Source: Entomospira culicis (GTDB lineage: Bacteria > Spirochaetota > Spirochaetia > WRBN01). From it: a stretch of DNA of 64,000 nucleotides. The position numbers were made by a program, and so were the translations under genes. The stretch is from positions 1 to 64,000 of the forward strand of contig NZ_CP118181.1 of assembly GCF_028748145.1 (NCBI RefSeq), given 5' to 3'. A model generated the notes under the pieces. The model did no database searches, was not told the origin of the DNA, and saw only the letters and a list, made by a program, of their open reading frames with translations. Every line of letters begins with the position of its first letter. Position 1 is the stretch's first letter. Shown here piece after piece: positions 1-7,878 of this stretch.

Positions 1-2
1 TG

Positions 3-296
3 TTAACGGTGACAGGGATCTGGGTCTGGGGTAGGATCTGGGTCTGGGGTAGGATCTGGGTCTGGGGTAGGATCTGGGTCTGGGGTAGGATCTGGGTCTG
101 GGGTAGGATCTGGGTCTGGATTGGGATCTGGGTCTGGATTGGGATCTGGCTCTGGATCTGGATCTGGATCTGGTGCGGGTTTGTCTATGGTTTGATTGTT
201 CCCACTTGGCTGAGACTTAGACGCTGTTGGCTTACAACTTACTATGGTAGCCACACATAAAAGCAACAGCAAGGTTACTCTCTTTTTGCTAAACAT
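3..296 (-). pseudogene. truncated lipoprotein of the tandem DP-repeat family (copy 1)
   Basis: This 97-residue product begins with a lipoprotein signal peptide almost identical to those of the next three genes (basic MFSKKR start, Leu-rich core, lipobox IVSC with Cys21). A Ser/Asn spacer follows, then Asp-Pro-rich repeats: five TPDPDP units preceded by two NPDPDP units. It stops three residues after the repeats (CHR, stop at 3-5). The paralogues carry about 190 further residues as a conserved C-terminal domain, and this copy has none. It may be a broken gene, with the missing part lost or lying left of the window, or a deliberately short lipopeptide. The start has a Shine-Dalgarno AGGAGCG and matches the paralogue starts. 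Function is unknown; export and lipidation are inferred from the lipobox. Confidence 0.6.
16..141. repeat. 18-bp tandem repeat coding for (T/N)PDPDP
   Basis: Seven contiguous 18-bp units: five identical copies (16-105) and two variants that end in attg instead of ggta (106-141). They lie inside the truncated lipoprotein gene and encode Pro-Asp-rich hexapeptides. The unit length is a multiple of three, so slippage changes linker length without shifting the frame. Confidence 0.95.
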
Positions 297-352
297 ACAT
301 TTACGCTCCTTTATTTTTTATAGGGCAACGCCCCAATACTTGCGAAAATAAG

Positions 353-395
353 ATCAACCCAATAGCGAGATGGGAATAGTCACTATTAGGTTGAT
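353..395. other. inverted repeat between lipoprotein copies 1 and 2
   Basis: ATCAACCCAATAG (353-365) pairs with CTATTAGGTTGAT (383-395) with one mismatch. This forms a potential hairpin just past the stop of copy 2 and in the leader of copy 1. A related element (ATCAACC at 1239-1245 and GGTTGAT at 1274-1280) lies in the same relative place between copies 2 and 3, so the spacer was duplicated with the gene. A weak terminator or mRNA-stability element is likely; no long T run follows. Confidence 0.5.
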
Positions 396-440
396 GGTTA
401 CTAGGTTTAGAGCTATTGCGCGAGAAGTTTTGGCTGATGG

Positions 441-1181
441 TTATGCCATCGTGTAGACAAACTTCTCTAAATTGTCAAGATTGATGGGGTGCATATAGTA
501 GGATAAAAAAGTACTTTGCGGACTTATTCTAGATATAGCGATTGCGAGCAGGAGATAGAATTTTTCTCCAGCTTTTACGGCTAAATCGGGGAAGGTTTCG
601 TTTAAGGAGCTAACATCATCGTCTTGTAAAGACCAAGCTTCAGAGAACGACTTTGTATATCCAATTCTCTTTATTAGCTCGTTGGTAACGGTTGGGATAC
701 CCTCTTCACTATAAGACATGGTAGGGGCATTACGGTCAGTAAAGTTGAGGCGGAAGTCGTGCAAGTGAGGATTTAAAAAGAAGAACTCTTGTACTTCATT
801 ATGTTTTAGATAATTATAGCTTCCTAACCTCTTTTCTCCAACCCATTTGTTGAGAATAGAGACGAATTGGTTTGGGTTGGCGCGGAAGGCGTCTAACTTT
901 GCTTCAGGAACTAGAACGTAACGTAGGGAGATTTTCGTCTCCTCTGTAACGGAGTCCATTGCATCTTTAGGGAGAAATGGATAGGTAACAACAACATCAA
1001 TATCAGAGACTGGTGGCGGTGGTAGAGGATCTGGGTCTGGGGTAGGATCTGGATCTGGTGCGGGTTTGTCTATGGTTTGATTGTTCCCACTTGGGTTAGA
1101 TTTAGATGCTGAGGGCTTACAGCTTACTATGGTAGCCACACATAAAAGCAACAGCAAGGTTACTCTCTTTTTGTTAAACAT
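441..1181 (-). CDS. DP-repeat lipoprotein, paralogous family copy 2
   Basis: A 246-residue predicted lipoprotein. Signal peptide MFNKKRV plus a Leu-rich core ends in lipobox IVSC (Cys21), then a Ser/Asn spacer, a short Asp-Pro/Pro linker (about residues 38-57), and a C-terminal domain of about 190 residues shared with the next two genes. Shared landmarks are YPFLPK, a V/IPEAKL-AFR block, LNFT--APT-SY, VKAG-KFY and a final IN-DNLE. The start is set by AAGGAG nine bases upstream and by alignment with the paralogues; an upstream in-frame ATG at 1214 would spoil the signal peptide. It has the shortest linker of the intact copies. I do not recognise the C-terminal domain. An envelope or surface protein is inferred from lipidation plus the rigid linker. 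Confidence 0.8.
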   Translation of the reverse strand: MFNKKRVTLLLLLCVATIVSCKPSASKSNPSGNNQTIDKPAPDPDPTPDPDPLPPPPVSDIDVVVTYPFLPKDAMDSVTEETKISLRYVLVPEAKLDAFRANPNQFVSILNKWVGEKRLGSYNYLKHNEVQEFFFLNPHLHDFRLNFTDRNAPTMSYSEEGIPTVTNELIKRIGYTKSFSEAWSLQDDDVSSLNETFPDLAVKAGEKFYLLLAIAISRISPQSTFLSYYMHPINLDNLEKFVYTMA

Positions 1182-1325
1182 ACATTTACGCTCCTTTATT
1201 TTGTTATAGGGCAACGCCCCAATACTTGCAAAAATAAGATCAACCCAATATCGATATGAAATAGGTACTACTAGGTTGATGGTTGCTAGGTTTAGAGATA
1301 TGGCGTGAGAAGTTTTGGCTGATGG

Positions 1326-2033
1326 TTATGCCATCGTGTAGAGAAATTCTTCTAAATTGTCAAGATTAATGGTGTAGGTGTAGTATGGCGTTGGTTTATG
1401 GCTAACTTCTTGTACGCGTAAAAGAATGAGGAAGTAGAATTTATCCCCTGCTTTAACGCTTAATTCTGGGAAGGTTAGGTTTAAATCATCGATATCAAGA
1501 TCTTCTATATCCCAAGGTTCATTAAAAGGTTTGTGAAAGCCGATTTTTTGAAGCGGAGCATTAATGACGTCATCTATGTCCTCGCCAACGTAAGAGATGG
1601 TGGGTGCTTGGGGATCGGTAAAATTGAGTTGTATCCAATGTAGATGTGGGCGCAAAAAGAAGGCGGGTTGCTCAAGATAGTGCATCAAATAGTTATAGCG
1701 ACTTAGCGCATTTTTACTGCTCCATTGATTGAGCATCGGGACAAATTTATTGGGGTCTTCTCGGAATGCTTGTAATTTCGCTTCTGGAATCAAGAGATAA
1801 CGCAGAGAGATGCTCGCCTCCTTACTGACGGTATCTATCACCTCTTTGGGAAGAAAGGGATAGCTGGCAACAATATCACGCGAGGAGAGCGGTGCTGGTG
1901 GTTGAGTGAAATTTGGTATAGGGTTTGGCTTGGGAGGAGATGGTGGGGTAGACTTTGATGTTGATGGCTTACAGCTCACCATGGCACTTAGACAAAAAAG
2001 TAATGATAGAGTGATTCTTTTTTTGTTAAACAT
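1326..2033 (-). CDS. Pro-linker lipoprotein, paralogous family copy 3
   Basis: A 235-residue predicted lipoprotein of the same family. Signal peptide MFNKKRI with lipobox MVSC is followed by a short linker rich in Pro, Ser and Lys (about residues 25-50) in place of Asp-Pro repeats. The conserved C-terminal domain then begins at SSRDIVASYPFLPK. This domain is clearly closer to copy 2 than to copy 4. The Shine-Dalgarno AAGGAG lies eight to nine bases before ATG 2033; a longer in-frame start at 2138 would put 35 non-signal residues ahead of the leader and is rejected. Its 3' flank (1210-1325) closely repeats the 3' flank of copy 2, direct evidence for tandem duplication of gene plus spacer. Function unknown. 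Confidence 0.8.
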   Translation of the reverse strand: MFNKKRITLSLLFCLSAMVSCKPSTSKSTPPSPPKPNPIPNFTQPPAPLSSRDIVASYPFLPKEVIDTVSKEASISLRYLLIPEAKLQAFREDPNKFVPMLNQWSSKNALSRYNYLMHYLEQPAFFLRPHLHWIQLNFTDPQAPTISYVGEDIDDVINAPLQKIGFHKPFNEPWDIEDLDIDDLNLTFPELSVKAGDKFYFLILLRVQEVSHKPTPYYTYTINLDNLEEFLYTMA

Positions 2034-2150
2034 AGCAGTACGCTCCTTTATTTTTTTATTAGGCATTACCCTAATTTTTTCTGAAACTATTGGTAGATAA
2101 AGGGTGCTTGAAAAGAGAAAAGAGGCAAGAGATTCCATTATATAGAATGG

Positions 2151-3095
2151 TTAATCTCCCATCACATAAGAGATTGCTTCTAGATTGTCGATGTTGATGG
2201 GGTGAGAGTAGACGTTTAAGGGGTTACTCCTGTCTCTATTGAAAAAATTAAAGACGAAGAGGAGGTAAAATTTTTCGCCTGCTTTTACTTCCAACTTGGG
2301 TAAGAGAGTGTTTAAGAGCCTAACGTCCCTATTTTGCATTGACCAAGGTTCAGAGAAGAATATTTGGGGGTTGTAGTTTCTCCATAATTGCTCGTCAACA
2401 ACATTAATATCATTACTATTGGTATAAGAGACGGTGGGTGCCTTAGTGTTGGTAAAGTTAAGACGCAACCAGTGTGGGGAAGCTGTGAGCATGAATACAT
2501 CTTGATTCTCTCTATGGCTTAGGCCATAGATATCAATCATTGTAGTGCCGTCACTCCAGGTGTTTAGCTTGGGCATAAAGGCTTGAGGGTCGTCGCGGAA
2601 TGCGCTAAGTTTGGCCTCTGGAATGATATAGTACCCGATGTTCAGTATACTATTTGGGGCGAGAGCATCGCGCACTTCTTGGGGAATATCCCAATCGTTG
2701 GTGATGATATCTCTGGAAGAGACTGGGGTGGGGGCTGGTGTGCGTTTTGGTTCGGGATCTGGTTCAGGCTCAGGCTCGGGCTCTGGTTCTGGCTCTGGCT
2801 CTGGTTTAGGATCTGGTTCTGGCTCTGGCTCTGGTTTAGGATCTGGCTCTGGTTCTGGTTCAGGCTCGGGCTCTGGTTCAGGCTCTGGTTCAGGTTTAGG
2901 ATCTGGGTTAGGATCTGGGTTAGGCTCTGGTTCAGGTTTAGGAACTGGATTGGGTTCCGGATCTGGATCTGGTGCGGGTTTGTCTATTATTTGATTGTTG
3001 TTGTTCGTATTCGACTTAGATGCTGATGGCTTACAAGCAACTATTGCACTCATAGATAAAAGTAACAAAAGCGTCGCCCTTTTAGGGTTAAACAT
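2151..3095 (-). CDS. EP/DP-repeat lipoprotein, paralogous family copy 4
   Basis: A 314-residue predicted lipoprotein, first gene of the minus-strand array. Signal peptide MFNPKRA with lipobox IVAC (Cys21) is followed by a very long linker of alternating Pro with Glu, Asp, Lys and Asn (about residues 42-118), then the family C-terminal domain from SSRDI to the end. This domain is the most divergent of the three intact copies but keeps [32 protein letters not shown] and IN-DNLE. The start has AAGGAG at good spacing and a strong promoter upstream (3128-3156), so this copy probably leads the array. The acidic Pro linker should be extended and could hold the domain away from the membrane. No known function is recognised. 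Confidence 0.8.
   Translation of the reverse strand: MFNPKRATLLLLLSMSAIVACKPSASKSNTNNNNQIIDKPAPDPDPEPNPVPKPEPEPNPDPNPDPKPEPEPEPEPEPEPEPEPDPKPEPEPEPDPKPEPEPEPEPEPEPEPDPEPKRTPAPTPVSSRDIITNDWDIPQEVRDALAPNSILNIGYYIIPEAKLSAFRDDPQAFMPKLNTWSDGTTMIDIYGLSHRENQDVFMLTASPHWLRLNFTNTKAPTVSYTNSNDINVVDEQLWRNYNPQIFFSEPWSMQNRDVRLLNTLLPKLEVKAGEKFYLLFVFNFFNRDRSNPLNVYSHPINIDNLEAISYVMGD
2755..2970. repeat. 6-bp-based degenerate repeat coding for EP/DP/KP linker
   Basis: A run of hexamer-type units (variants of ggctct, ggttca and ggatct on the + strand) encodes the alternating Pro-Glu/Asp/Lys linker of lipoprotein copy 4. Units are mixed and not perfectly ordered, as expected for repeated slippage and recombination. 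The + strand reading of this stretch gives a Gly-Ser repeat that is only a shadow. Confidence 0.9.
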
Positions 3096-3127
3096 AGCAA
3101 TACTCTCCTTGTTCGAGGTGTAGGCTT

Positions 3128-3156
3128 AGCGTAATTCTTTTTGAGAGCGCTGTCAA
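3128..3156 (-). promoter_or_regulatory. sigma70-type promoter for the lipoprotein array
   Basis: On the minus strand TTGACA (3151-3156) and TACGCT (3128-3133) are separated by 17 bp. The predicted start lies about 25-30 bases before the ATG at 3095, leaving room for the AAGGAG ribosome site. Confidence 0.7.
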
Positions 3157-3248
3157 CGAAGGCTGGTTATCTTATTCTCCTTGTTGGGTAGGTCAATCGT
3201 TTGCCTATAAGAAAAAATCGTTTTTTCGTGTAAAATTTTTCTCTTTTA

Positions 3249-3278
3249 TTGACATACTTCAAGCCGATACGTTATACT
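3249..3278 (+). promoter_or_regulatory. sigma70-type promoter upstream of ychF
   Basis: TTGACA (3249-3254) and TATACT (3273-3278) with an 18 bp spacer, about 55 bases before the ychF start. It is divergent from the lipoprotein-array promoter. Confidence 0.75.
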
Positions 3279-3331
3279 CAATAGCAAGAAGCCCTTATCT
3301 GATGGGCGCAAAGGAAGAGGAATCGCTATAT

Positions 3332-4441
3332 ATGAGTGTCAATTGTGGAATTGTAGGTCTGCCCAACGTGGGAAAATCGACCATCTTTAGTGGATTGAGT
3401 GCAACCAAAGCCGAAGTTGCCAACTATGCCTTTTGCACAATTGAGCCCAATAAGAGCATTGTTAATGTGCCCGATGCGCGTTTAGATCGGATTAATACGA
3501 TCAACCCTGCTGAGAAGGTTCTCTTTGCGACGATGGAATTTGTCGATATCGCCGGATTGGTAGCAGGTGCCAGCAAGGGCGAGGGCTTAGGCAATAAATT
3601 TCTTGCCAATATTCGCCAAACGGGTATGATTGCCCACGTGGTGCGCTGTTTCGACGATCCTGATATGATCCACGTGATGGGGAGCATCGATCCGGTACGT
3701 GATATTGGCATTATTGATACCGAGCTTATCCTTGCCGATCTCGAGACGGTGCTCAATCGCCTTGAGAAGAACCAACGCCTCAAGAAGAATCCTGATAAGA
3801 AAGTCAGCGGTAAAGCCATCGCCGAGGAGGCATTTCTTCAGCGTTTATCGGCACATCTCGAAGAAGATCTTCCCGCTCGCGCCTTAGAGATCTCGGATGA
3901 TGAGGCGCTTATCATGCAAGAACTTTTTTTGATCACCGCGAAGTCAGAACTTTTAGTCTGCAATGTCGATGAGGCCTCGATTAATCAAGAGAATCAGTAT
4001 GTACAGGCGGTGCGCGAGCTTGCCAAAGCTACCAATCGCGAGGTAATTACCCTCTGCGGTAAGCTTGAGGCGGAGATTAGTGAGCTTGAAGATGCTGATG
4101 AGCGTGCGCTCTTTTTGGCCGAGGCGGGCATTACCATAACGGGACTTCAACAGTTGAGCCAAAAGGCTTATCACATGCTTAACTTACGCACCTTTTTTAC
4201 AGTGGGACAAAAAGAGAATCGCGCTTGGACGTTTCATGAAGGGGACAAAGCCCCACGGGCAGCAGCGGTTATCCACACCGACTTTGAGAAGGGATTTATC
4301 AAGGCCGAGGTTTATCACTGCGAGGATCTCTTTGCATTAGGCAGTGAATCGGCGATTAAGAGCAAGGGTAAGTTGCGTCAAGAGGGCAAGGAGTATGTGG
4401 TGCAAGATGGTGATGTAATCTTTTTTAAATTTAATTTATAA
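3332..4441 (+). CDS. ychF: redox-regulated ATPase/GTPase YchF (OLA1 family)
   Basis: A 369-residue protein, the usual family length. The Obg-like G domain begins at residue 1, with P-loop GLPNVGKST (9-17), a switch II DIAGL (72-76), and NVDE in the G4 position, which in this family favours ATP over GTP. A central coiled insertion follows, and the C-terminal TGS domain contains FFTVG and the RAWTFHEGDKAPRAA block. YchF/OLA1 is a cytosolic ribosome-associated P-loop NTPase linked to stress and translation control. ATG 3332 is chosen because it gives the canonical MSVNCGIVG N-terminus and has an AGGAAGAGG Shine-Dalgarno; the in-frame ATG at 3302 would add ten atypical residues. A promoter precedes it. 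Confidence 0.97.
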   Translation: MSVNCGIVGLPNVGKSTIFSGLSATKAEVANYAFCTIEPNKSIVNVPDARLDRINTINPAEKVLFATMEFVDIAGLVAGASKGEGLGNKFLANIRQTGMIAHVVRCFDDPDMIHVMGSIDPVRDIGIIDTELILADLETVLNRLEKNQRLKKNPDKKVSGKAIAEEAFLQRLSAHLEEDLPARALEISDDEALIMQELFLITAKSELLVCNVDEASINQENQYVQAVRELAKATNREVITLCGKLEAEISELEDADERALFLAEAGITITGLQQLSQKAYHMLNLRTFFTVGQKENRAWTFHEGDKAPRAAAVIHTDFEKGFIKAEVYHCEDLFALGSESAIKSKGKLRQEGKEYVVQDGDVIFFKFNL

Positions 4442-4467
4442 AAAATTGCACAACAAGGAGGCAATCG

Positions 4468-5946
4468 ATGCGTCGATTTCGTGTGCTGTTATGGGGATTG
4501 TTGATGGTGGTCAGTTGTCGTGGTGGACAAGAGCGGGCAAGCGATCGGCTATTACGTGTTGCCATTACCATCGAGCCTGAGACGACGAATCCTCTGCAGA
4601 TGACCTCTGCGGATGTCATTGCGCTCTTTGACAATGTCTTTGACGCACTGCTTCGTTATGATGTAGCTGGTCGTGTGCATCCGCATTTAGCCAAGGAGTG
4701 GCAAGCGTTTGAGGAGAATCAGCGATTTCTCTTTCATTTGCGCGATGATGTGATCTTTCATCATGGTGAACTGCTTACTGCCAAGGATGTGGTACATACC
4801 TATCAAACTTATGCGCAGTATAGCAGTCGTTTTGCGTTGGTAGAGAGCGTGGAAGCACTTGATACGCATATCGTAGAGATTCGTTTGCGCGAGTCCAGTG
4901 CCGACTTTCTCAATTTAGTGGCGACAACGTGGATCTTTAGTGCCTCGGAGGGGGAAAATCCACATAGCGGGACGGGCGCGTATCGTTTTGTCCGTTATGA
5001 TGCGGGGCGAGTGGTGCGTCTGGAGCGCTTTGATGATTCATTTTTACATGAGGCGGGGCTCTCTTATTTTGAAGCCGTCGATTTTATCATTATTAAGGAG
5101 AGTGCCGGCATCCTTCTCGGCTTGCGCAGTGGGGCAATTGATTTAGCCGTACAGATTGATCCTACCTCGTTGGATAACCAGATGGTAGATGCTCTACAGG
5201 TGATTCTTACGCCGCAAAATTTGACGGTCTTACTGGCGATGAATCATCGCGTGGCACCATTTAACGATAAGCGCGTGCGTCAGGCGCTTAATCATGCAAT
5301 CGATAAAGAGCGGTTGATTAATCTCTTATTTAACGGCGAGGCAGAGCGCTTGGATACGGGCATGTCGCCAGTGTTGGGCGCATTTTATCACCATGGCTTG
5401 GCGAACTTTTATCCTTATAATCCAGAAAAAGCGCAAGAGCTTCTCCAAGCGGCTGGTTATCATGAGCAAAATCCTTTGCGTTTTCGCGTACATGTGCCTA
5501 GCAACTATGCGATACACTTACGTAATGCCGAAATTTTAGCCACGCAATTATCGGCGGTGGGCGTGGTTATGGAGATTGAGGCGATTGAATGGGCGAGTTG
5601 GTTGAGCGAGGTGTATCAAGGTGGCAAGTATCAAGCGACGATTGTGGGCTTGACAGGTAAGTTGAGTGCTTATCAGCAATTGGTGCGATATAGTCAGCAA
5701 TCGCAGACGGCGTTTACTGGTTTTACACATCAGGGATTTGAGGAGAGTTTGCATCGCGCATTAAGGAGTACCTCGTTTGAGGAAGAAGTTGTCGCCTACC
5801 ATGAGGCGCAGGCGATTTTAGCGCAAGAGGCGGTGGCGCTCTTTCTTTTTGATCCATGGTTGGCTGCCGTGATGCGTAAGGATTTACGGGGTTGGCAGAT
5901 GTATCCACTTCGCACCTTTCGGGTACGAGAATATTCTTTGGCATAG
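4468..5946 (+). CDS. ABC transporter substrate-binding lipoprotein, family 5 (Opp/Dpp type)
   Basis: A 492-residue lipoprotein with a short basic start, hydrophobic core and lipobox VVSC (Cys17). The body fits SBP family 5: an N-terminal lobe with EPETTNPLQ, an H-LAKEW block followed by FHLRDDVIFH-G and LTAKDVV, and further on a FNDKRVRQALNHAIDKE block. Family members bind oligopeptides, dipeptides, nickel or other solutes outside the inner membrane and deliver them to a two-permease ABC importer. AAGGAGG stands at ideal spacing before ATG 4468. The gene is followed within 3 bp by two permease genes, so these three form one operon. No ATPase gene follows. Peptide specificity is a family-level inference. 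Confidence 0.92.
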   Translation: MRRFRVLLWGLLMVVSCRGGQERASDRLLRVAITIEPETTNPLQMTSADVIALFDNVFDALLRYDVAGRVHPHLAKEWQAFEENQRFLFHLRDDVIFHHGELLTAKDVVHTYQTYAQYSSRFALVESVEALDTHIVEIRLRESSADFLNLVATTWIFSASEGENPHSGTGAYRFVRYDAGRVVRLERFDDSFLHEAGLSYFEAVDFIIIKESAGILLGLRSGAIDLAVQIDPTSLDNQMVDALQVILTPQNLTVLLAMNHRVAPFNDKRVRQALNHAIDKERLINLLFNGEAERLDTGMSPVLGAFYHHGLANFYPYNPEKAQELLQAAGYHEQNPLRFRVHVPSNYAIHLRNAEILATQLSAVGVVMEIEAIEWASWLSEVYQGGKYQATIVGLTGKLSAYQQLVRYSQQSQTAFTGFTHQGFEESLHRALRSTSFEEEVVAYHEAQAILAQEAVALFLFDPWLAAVMRKDLRGWQMYPLRTFRVREYSLA

Positions 5947-5949
5947 GGT

Positions 5950-6909
5950 ATGAAACACGCGAATCGATGGCTTTTTTTGACAAGGCGACTCTGTTATACG
6001 TGTTTTTTGGCGCTTTTGGCGGTGGTGAGTCTTTTTGTTGTCTTTAGTGTGATTCCGGGGGATGCGGCTTTGTTGAGTGTTGGGGTAGAGGCAGATGAGC
6101 TGTTATTGGCAACGCTTCGCACCGAGATGGGTTTAGATCGATCGCTTTGGATACGCTTTGTCGACTGGCTGGCGCGCGCGATGCAGGGCGATTTGGGTAT
6201 TTCCACGCGCTATAAAGAGCCTGTGGTCGATCTTATTGCTCGACACGCGGGGGTTACGCTAAGGCTTACGCTTGTCTCAATGAGCTTAACGATTGGGTTT
6301 TCGTTTATTATTGCCTCTTTTGTGATGATATTGCGCCGACGTACTGTGATTACGTGGGTCATCTGGTTGAGTCAGATTTTCTTGGCGATTCCGCAGTTTT
6401 GGCTGGGCATGATGGTGATTCAGATCTTTAGTATTAAGTTGGGATGGTTTTCGCTCTTTTATCTGGAGCTTGATTGGCGTGATTATTTTGCCCCTGCGCT
6501 GGTTTTGGCATTTGTCCAGAGTGCGTATCTGGCACGTTATCTTATCTCTAGCTGGCAACGAGAAATTCGTCAGCGCTACGTGGTGAGCGGGTTGGCGCGT
6601 GGACTCTCGGAGAGGCGATTGCGTTTTGGGCATGCGCTACGCGGGAGTTTAACGTCTACGGTGATGATGTTAGGTTTGATTTGGATTGATCTCTTAAGTG
6701 GAAGTATTATCATCGAAATGCTCTTTATGTTACCGGGGCTAGGGCAACTCTTGATTAACGCGGTTAGTGCGCGCGACTTGCCTTTGGTGCAGGGCATTAC
6801 GCTCTATTTTGTCTTGATGGTTTCGATCAGTAACATGGTGCTGGAGGTGATCTTGTATAAGCTTAATCCTCGAGCACAACAGGCGGTGGGTGATGGTGCA
6901 ACTGTATAG
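5950..6909 (+). CDS. ABC transporter permease, DppB/OppB type
   Basis: A 319-residue polytopic membrane protein. An N-terminal helix (about 12-38) leads into a periplasmic segment with the family-typical VIPGDAA and LGLD-style MGLDRSLWIRF blocks. Five further membrane helices follow. The cytoplasmic EAA-like loop (about 215-230, SGLARGLSERRLRFGHALR) docks on the ATPase in this family. It starts 3 bp after the binding-protein gene and overlaps the next permease gene, showing translational coupling. It forms the translocation pore with the DppC-type partner. The ATPase that powers it is not encoded in the window. Confidence 0.92.
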   Translation: MKHANRWLFLTRRLCYTCFLALLAVVSLFVVFSVIPGDAALLSVGVEADELLLATLRTEMGLDRSLWIRFVDWLARAMQGDLGISTRYKEPVVDLIARHAGVTLRLTLVSMSLTIGFSFIIASFVMILRRRTVITWVIWLSQIFLAIPQFWLGMMVIQIFSIKLGWFSLFYLELDWRDYFAPALVLAFVQSAYLARYLISSWQREIRQRYVVSGLARGLSERRLRFGHALRGSLTSTVMMLGLIWIDLLSGSIIIEMLFMLPGLGQLLINAVSARDLPLVQGITLYFVLMVSISNMVLEVILYKLNPRAQQAVGDGATV

Positions 6910-7696
6910 GCGAATTTCTTTTTGGCTGGGGTTGCTGGGGCTCTTATGGGTGGTGGTGCCTGCGTTGCTCTCGTGGTGGTGGACGCCTTATGATGCGATG
7001 ATGATACAGGAGGATAAGCGTTTGCTTACGCCTCGTGTGGAACACTTATTGGGAACAGATCTCTTAGGACGCGATCTTTTGAGCAGGATGATGGTGGCCG
7101 GTCGTACGGCGCTGGTGATTGCTTTTGGTGCGGTGAGTTTGGCCTTTGGAATAGGCTTCTTGCTGGTGGTGATGAGCGTGGTATGGGCGCGGTGGTTGGG
7201 CTTTTTCGCGCGAGTTGTGATGGATTTTATCTTGATCTTTCCTACAATTCTCTTTGCGTTAGTGATGATTGTGATTTGGGGGAATGGTTTGGGCGCGATG
7301 ATCTTGTTGTTGGGTATTGCGATGAGTCCGCGTTTTCTCAAGGTGATGATTGCTACTATCCATGAGCAACAGGGCTTGGAGTATCTCGCTGTTGCGCAGT
7401 CGCTAGGGAAGCGGGGATGGCATTTGCTGGTCTATCACTATCTACCGGCGCTCTGGCAACCGATGATCCACACGGTGGTTACGGCATTAGCCATGGTTAT
7501 TTTGAGCGAGGCGAGCTTGAGCTTTTTAGGGTTGGGGGTTATGCCGCCAAATCCAAGCTGGGGCTACGCCTTAAGCGAGGCAAAGCAATATTTTTTTAGT
7601 TATCCTCACCTTGCCTATGCTCCGCTTCTCTTTATGATGACAGCGATTTTGTCTTTGAATTTATTGGGATACGCGTTTAGCCAAGAACAAGGGTAG
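6893..7696 (+). CDS. ABC transporter permease, DppC/OppC type
   Basis: A 267-residue permease with about six membrane helices. The N-terminal helix is followed by the DppC-type LLGTDLLGRDLLSRM block (about residues 52-66), and the EAA loop reads EYLAVAQSLGKRGWHLLVYH. Near the C-terminus EASLSFLGLGVMPPNPSWG is the classic DppC signature. Two starts compete: GTG 6890 and ATG 6893; ATG is preferred. Either overlaps the end of the upstream permease by about 17-20 bp. It heterodimerises with the DppB-type subunit. No ATPase follows; the next gene is an unrelated symporter behind its own promoter, so the operon ends here. Confidence 0.92.
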   Translation: MVQLYRRISFWLGLLGLLWVVVPALLSWWWTPYDAMMIQEDKRLLTPRVEHLLGTDLLGRDLLSRMMVAGRTALVIAFGAVSLAFGIGFLLVVMSVVWARWLGFFARVVMDFILIFPTILFALVMIVIWGNGLGAMILLLGIAMSPRFLKVMIATIHEQQGLEYLAVAQSLGKRGWHLLVYHYLPALWQPMIHTVVTALAMVILSEASLSFLGLGVMPPNPSWGYALSEAKQYFFSYPHLAYAPLLFMMTAILSLNLLGYAFSQEQG

Positions 7697-7715
7697 GGCT
7701 ATCGACACAAAATAG

Positions 7716-7744
7716 TTGACATAAGCCTTTTCGCATGATACGAT
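7716..7744 (+). promoter_or_regulatory. sigma70-type promoter upstream of the symporter
   Basis: TTGACA (7716-7721) and TACGAT (7739-7744) with a 17 bp spacer. The predicted leader of about 125 bases is long for this window; I see no recognisable riboswitch in it. Confidence 0.6.
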
Positions 7745-7878
7745 ATAAAATATGTATAGGTTGTAACGCGCGTTTGCGTGGGTATCCATAGCATTTAAGG
7801 GTTGATGGTCTTGGGTTGGGACGATGAAGATAAGCGTGGTTTAGCTACGTTTAAAATATCAGATAAGTGGGGTAGAGG

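Noticed and set aside
16-141. CRISPR-like or satellite array
   Set aside because: The 18-bp units are contiguous without spacers and in frame within a lipoprotein gene.
9-260. Trp/Val/Gly repeat protein on the + strand
   Set aside because: It is the antisense shadow of the DP repeats of lipoprotein copy 1.
2137-2142. Promoter TATAAT between lipoprotein copies 3 and 4
   Set aside because: A good -10 is present on the minus strand, but no convincing -35 is found and it lies inside a CCATT/AATGG inverted repeat just past copy 4; role unclear.
2638-2994. Gly-Ser repeat protein on the + strand
   Set aside because: It is the antisense reading of the EP/DP linker of lipoprotein copy 4, with no ribosome site or signal sequence.
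3211-3227. Terminator GAAAAAA-TCG-TTTTTTC upstream of ychF
   Set aside because: An A/T-only stem between two divergent promoters with no gene ending there; probably just AT-rich promoter DNA.
3302-3331. Longer YchF start
   Set aside because: The ten extra residues are not found in the family, and the better ribosome site serves ATG 3332.
7745-7878. Riboswitch in the symporter leader
   Set aside because: The leader is long, but no conserved riboswitch core or paired stems could be recognised.
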